From: Tissierellia bacterium
GTDB lineage: Bacteria; Bacillota; Clostridia; Tissierellales; Peptoniphilaceae
Direction of reading: 5' to 3'
NCBI GenBank assembly: GCA_012519495.1
Contig: JAAYQA010000004.1
Coordinates: 1-32,859, forward strand
DNA: 32,859 nucleotides
This document shows positions 30,568-32,859 of the stretch, in pieces. Both the position numbers and the translations under genes were made by a program. The notes under the pieces were generated by a model. It was not told where the DNA came from, did no database searches, and saw only the letters and a list, made by a program, of their open reading frames with translations. The stretch's first letter is position 1, and each line of letters starts with the position of its first letter.

Positions 30568-31896
30568 TTGACCCGGTTTAATGAAACTTATGTAAACGAA
30601 TATATCGAACAGATCCGGCAGGATCCGAAACGATACGCAGAAGACTACAAAAAATACGTGGAAGCCATCGCGCGATCCCGCGCCATTTATATGGGAGAAC
30701 CCGTACCGGGATTGTATCAGGGTATTTTCTATGACGAAAAAACCGTTGCGGTATGGGAAAGCATCGCCCAAACGATGATTGCGATCGGGGAGAAAATGAC
30801 GCAGGCCTATTTGGAACAAGCGGCCTATCGGGCGCTGTTTCCCTTTTCCGGGGAAATGGAAAAGCTGATCCTGCACGACCCGGGCTATTCCATGCCTGTG
30901 CCGATGGCGCGGTATGATTTGTTCTACGAAAACGAAGACCGCTTCATGTTTTGTGAATGCAATACCGACGGTTCTTCCGCGATGAACGAAGACAATGTAC
31001 TGGGCCAATTGCTGCTTGCATCGGAAGGCATGCGCGATTTTTCCGAACGATACCATTTGCATAATCGGGACTATTTCACCCCCTGGGTGGAAAAGAGCCT
31101 GGCGCTGTATGAAGAGATACAGGGGCGGCTGCCCGCAACCATTGCAATCGCCGACTTTAAGGAAAGCGGCACGCCCTATGAATTTTTAGAGTTTCAGGAG
31201 CGTTACGAGAAAAAAGGGATCCGGACGTTCCTGCCGGATATACGCGAATTGGTATACCAAGACGGTGCGTTATACTTCGGCGAAGAAAAAATCGACATGG
31301 TATACCGCCGCGTAACCTCATCGGAGCTGGTGGAAAAAGCCGATGAAGCAAGAGGTTTTCTCGATGCGTACTATGCCAATGCCTTTGTGTGTATCGGATC
31401 GATGCGCTCGCAGGTGATCCACAATAAAAAAGCCTTTGCAATTCTGCATAATCCCGACTGGCGGCATTTGTTTACAGACGAAGAAAACGCGTTTATTGCC
31501 GGGCATATTCCGTATACCGGCAGTCTCACAGAAGCCACCAAGCAAAAGGTGCTGGCTGATAAAGACCGCTATATTATCAAGCCGGCCGATTCCCGCGGGT
31601 CGGCCGGGGTGTATGTGGGGGCGGACTGGTCAAAAGAAGAATATGAGAAAAAGATCGATGAAGTTATGGAAGGCCCCGCTATCTACCAGGATTATTATGT
31701 GGCGGAACCGATGGATTTCGTGTTCTTTGATGAAGACGGGAATTTTTCCGTGCAGCCCCTGGTGCCTTTATACGGGATGTTTATCTATATGGGCGAATTC
31801 CAGGGTGTGTATACGCGCGTGGGCGCCGAGCGGATTATCAGCGGAAAAACCAGCTACTATGTCGCGCCGAATATACAGGTATCCGAACGCGGATAA
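30568..31896 (+). CDS. circularly permuted ATP-grasp ligase (glutathionylspermidine synthase-like)
   Basis: This 442-residue protein resembles the C-terminal ligase domain of glutathionylspermidine synthase and related permuted ATP-grasp enzymes that activate a carboxylate and couple it to an amine. Visible elements are the PVPMARYDLFY and FCECNTDGSSAMNEDN blocks, the ATP-binding RYIIKPADSRGSAGVYVG glycine-rich loop, and AIYQDYYVAEP near the C-terminus. The start is a TTG 2 bases after the previous stop, with AAAGGAA upstream, so it is co-translated with the GCS2-like gene. With that partner it could finish a gamma-glutamyl tripeptide or amine conjugate. It is not a normal GshB. Confidence 0.8.
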   Translation: MTRFNETYVNEYIEQIRQDPKRYAEDYKKYVEAIARSRAIYMGEPVPGLYQGIFYDEKTVAVWESIAQTMIAIGEKMTQAYLEQAAYRALFPFSGEMEKLILHDPGYSMPVPMARYDLFYENEDRFMFCECNTDGSSAMNEDNVLGQLLLASEGMRDFSERYHLHNRDYFTPWVEKSLALYEEIQGRLPATIAIADFKESGTPYEFLEFQERYEKKGIRTFLPDIRELVYQDGALYFGEEKIDMVYRRVTSSELVEKADEARGFLDAYYANAFVCIGSMRSQVIHNKKAFAILHNPDWRHLFTDEENAFIAGHIPYTGSLTEATKQKVLADKDRYIIKPADSRGSAGVYVGADWSKEEYEKKIDEVMEGPAIYQDYYVAEPMDFVFFDEDGNFSVQPLVPLYGMFIYMGEFQGVYTRVGAERIISGKTSYYVAPNIQVSERG

Positions 31897-31919
31897 AGCT
31901 TGAAAAAAAGCCATAATCC

Positions 31920-31948
31920 TTGCTGAAAGGCCGGAGATAGGATATAAT
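31920..31948 (+). promoter_or_regulatory. promoter of the mogA operon
   Basis: TTGCTG (31920-31925) and a perfect TATAAT (31943-31948) have a 17-base spacer. The predicted leader is about 90 bases long, unusually long for this window, and contains a hairpin. Confidence 0.78.
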
Positions 31949-31988
31949 TTAACACAATAACGTTGAAATAGCACACTGATTTTGTGCA

Positions 31989-32020
31989 GGAAAAGGAGGA
32001 GCATACCGGCCCTCCTTTCC
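31989..32020 (+). promoter_or_regulatory. leader hairpin upstream of mogA
   Basis: GGAAAAGGAGG (31989-31999) pairs with CCTCCTTTCC (32011-32020) with one bulged A over an 11-base loop. The left arm is itself a perfect ribosome-binding-type sequence that is masked by pairing. No T tract follows, so it is not a simple terminator. The segment is too small and unlike the Moco riboswitch for that call. Confidence 0.5.
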
Positions 32021-32043
32021 CTTGTAAACCAAAAGGAGACAAG

Positions 32044-32571
32044 ATGAAAACCAAAGCGGGCATACTGATCTTATCGGACAAGGGCGCGCGCGGCGAACGG
32101 CAGGATCTGTGCACGGATATCCTGCGTACACATTTGGAAAAAAACGATTACACCGTTTCTGACGCACGGATCCTGCCCGATGATTATGACGGGATCGTAG
32201 CCGCTTTACAGGAAATGGCAGAACACTGCGCACTGCTTCTTACCAGCGGCGGAACAGGGCTTTCCCCGCGCGACAATACGCCGGAAGCAACCATGGCGGT
32301 AGCGACCAAATCCGTGCCGGGAATCGCCGAAGCCATGCGGGCGTATTCCATGCAGTTTACCGACCGGGCCATGTTGTCCAGAGCCTGTGCCGTAATCCGC
32401 AACCGGACGCTGATCATCAATCTGCCGGGCAGCCCCAAGGCCCTGGAGGAAACCCTCGCGTTTATCCTGCCGCCGGTAAAACACGGTGTGGAGATTCTTT
32501 TGGAACAAGACGCGGACTGCGCCCGCACGGGCGACACAAAAAGCCAATCCCATGAAGGAGGAACCCTATGA
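32044..32571 (+). CDS. MogA/MoaB-family molybdenum cofactor biosynthesis protein
   Basis: This 175-residue protein adenylylates molybdopterin (MogA) or is a MoaB homologue acting at the same step. The family core is visible: ILILSDKGARGERQD at the N-terminus, LLLTSGGTGLSPRDNTPEAT (the conserved GGTG loop with the catalytic Asp), and IINLPGSPKALEETLAFILP. The open frame extends to 31984, but AAAGGAGACAAG fixes the ATG at 32044. It overlaps the next gene by 4 bases (ATGA), so a molybdoenzyme or redox operon may continue downstream. Confidence 0.93.
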   Translation: MKTKAGILILSDKGARGERQDLCTDILRTHLEKNDYTVSDARILPDDYDGIVAALQEMAEHCALLLTSGGTGLSPRDNTPEATMAVATKSVPGIAEAMRAYSMQFTDRAMLSRACAVIRNRTLIINLPGSPKALEETLAFILPPVKHGVEILLEQDADCARTGDTKSQSHEGGTL

Positions 32572-32859
32572 CATTTACCCTGGATCTGGAAAAAAACCGG
32601 GAGAAACTGGAAGACTACCAAGAATTTCTGAATGCGCAGAAAGGCAAACCGGGCAATCTCATGCTGGTTTTACATAAAGCGCAGGAGGTATTCGGTTACA
32701 TACCCGGAGAGATTCAACAGATGATCTCCGACACCCTTCGGATTCCCCGCGCCGAGATTTACGGCGTCATAACGTTTTATTCGCAATTTACCCTGATTCC
32801 CCGTGGTGAAACCCAGGTGGCCGTTTGCATGGGTACCGCCTGTTATGTAAAAGGCGCCC
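32568..32859 (+). CDS. NuoE/HymA-like [2Fe-2S] subunit, 3' end outside window
   Basis: The first 97 residues of a thioredoxin-like [2Fe-2S] ferredoxin subunit of NADH-dependent complexes (NuoE, HymA or the formate dehydrogenase/hydrogenase E subunit) are present. Typical segments are LMLVLHKAQEVFGYIPGEIQ, IPRAEIYGVITFYSQF and VAVCMGTACYVKGA, which carries the first two cluster cysteines; the second pair lies beyond the window. The start ATGA overlaps mogA and follows AAGGAGG. The coupling to mogA suggests an NAD-linked formate dehydrogenase or similar molybdoenzyme, but that needs the downstream genes. Confidence 0.92.
   Translation, partial: MTFTLDLEKNREKLEDYQEFLNAQKGKPGNLMLVLHKAQEVFGYIPGEIQQMISDTLRIPRAEIYGVITFYSQFTLIPRGETQVAVCMGTACYVKGA

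Noticed and set aside
31949..32043. Moco riboswitch upstream of mogA
   Set aside because: The leader is too short and lacks the multi-stem Moco structure; only one hairpin is visible.
1..32859. CRISPR arrays, tRNA and rRNA genes
   Set aside because: No regularly spaced direct repeats of 24-40 bases, no tRNA cloverleaf with conserved GGTTCGA-type arm and no rRNA segments were seen on either strand.

Overview
The window looks like a chromosomal segment of an anaerobic, mid-GC Bacillota, most likely a member of Clostridia. This rests on strong AGGAGG-type ribosome binding sites, many compact intrinsic terminators, an ECF-type S component, a TudS-like gene paired with it (an arrangement I recall from Clostridioides difficile CD3072/CD3073), a Mn2+ (yybP-ykoY) riboswitch, 4Fe-4S proteins, a NuoE-like subunit and a wal-locus remnant (walJ, rlmH, htrA). 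No rRNA, tRNA or CRISPR array is visible. The genus cannot be named from the sequence alone.

Layout. 1-1.2 kb: the 3' part of an IS256-family transposase. 1.3-3.1 kb: an AT-rich DUF262/HNH (GmrSD-like) defence-type gene, followed by a terminator and an eroded gene remnant. 3.4-6.4 kb: an APH-like kinase, a convergent TudS-like/ECF S-component pair, and a nucleotidyltransferase. 6.4-8.1 kb: two tandem paralogous coiled-coil proteins with a decayed J-domain HPD motif. 8.2-10.5 kb: a MarR-ABC exporter operon with two clear operator palindromes. 10.6-13.8 kb: YjbQ, a DUF2007 protein, a flavin-dependent lipoprotein reductase with its own promoter and palindrome, and a pterin carbinolamine dehydratase. 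13.8-15.3 kb: an AbiE toxin-antitoxin pair whose toxin is frameshifted and whose promoter is embedded in a perfect 16-bp inverted repeat. 15.4-17.0 kb: a DUF697-like membrane protein and a secreted repeat protein. 17.1-20.0 kb: a P-type Ca2+/Mn2+ ATPase under a Mn2+ riboswitch. 20.0-26.0 kb: a cell-envelope/housekeeping cluster (DD-carboxypeptidase, WalJ, RlmH, PPC-domain protein, TtcA-like, four tiny two-helix membrane proteins, HtrA). 26.1-26.5 kb: a methyltransferase gene truncated by a small inverted-repeat element. 26.6-28.4 kb: a DUF362 ferredoxin-type protein and a UlaG-like metallo-hydrolase. 28.5-31.9 kb: an apparent operon of three ATP-dependent ligases (divergent PurC, GCS2-type glutamate-cysteine ligase, permuted ATP-grasp). 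31.9 kb to the end: mogA and the start of a NuoE-like subunit.

How the genes fit together. The most suggestive unit is the three-ligase operon: a SAICAR-synthetase-like amide ligase, a gamma-glutamylcysteine-ligase-like enzyme and a glutathionylspermidine-synthase-like enzyme in tight succession, with no recognisable gshB. This may encode a gamma-glutamyl peptide or thiol pathway that I do not recognise as described. Other units with clear logic are MarR with its exporter, the Mn2+ riboswitch with its cation ATPase, TudS-like with the ECF S component, and AbiEi/AbiEii. Accessory DNA (IS256, DUF262/HNH, AbiE, the small inverted-repeat element) is interspersed between ordinary core genes.
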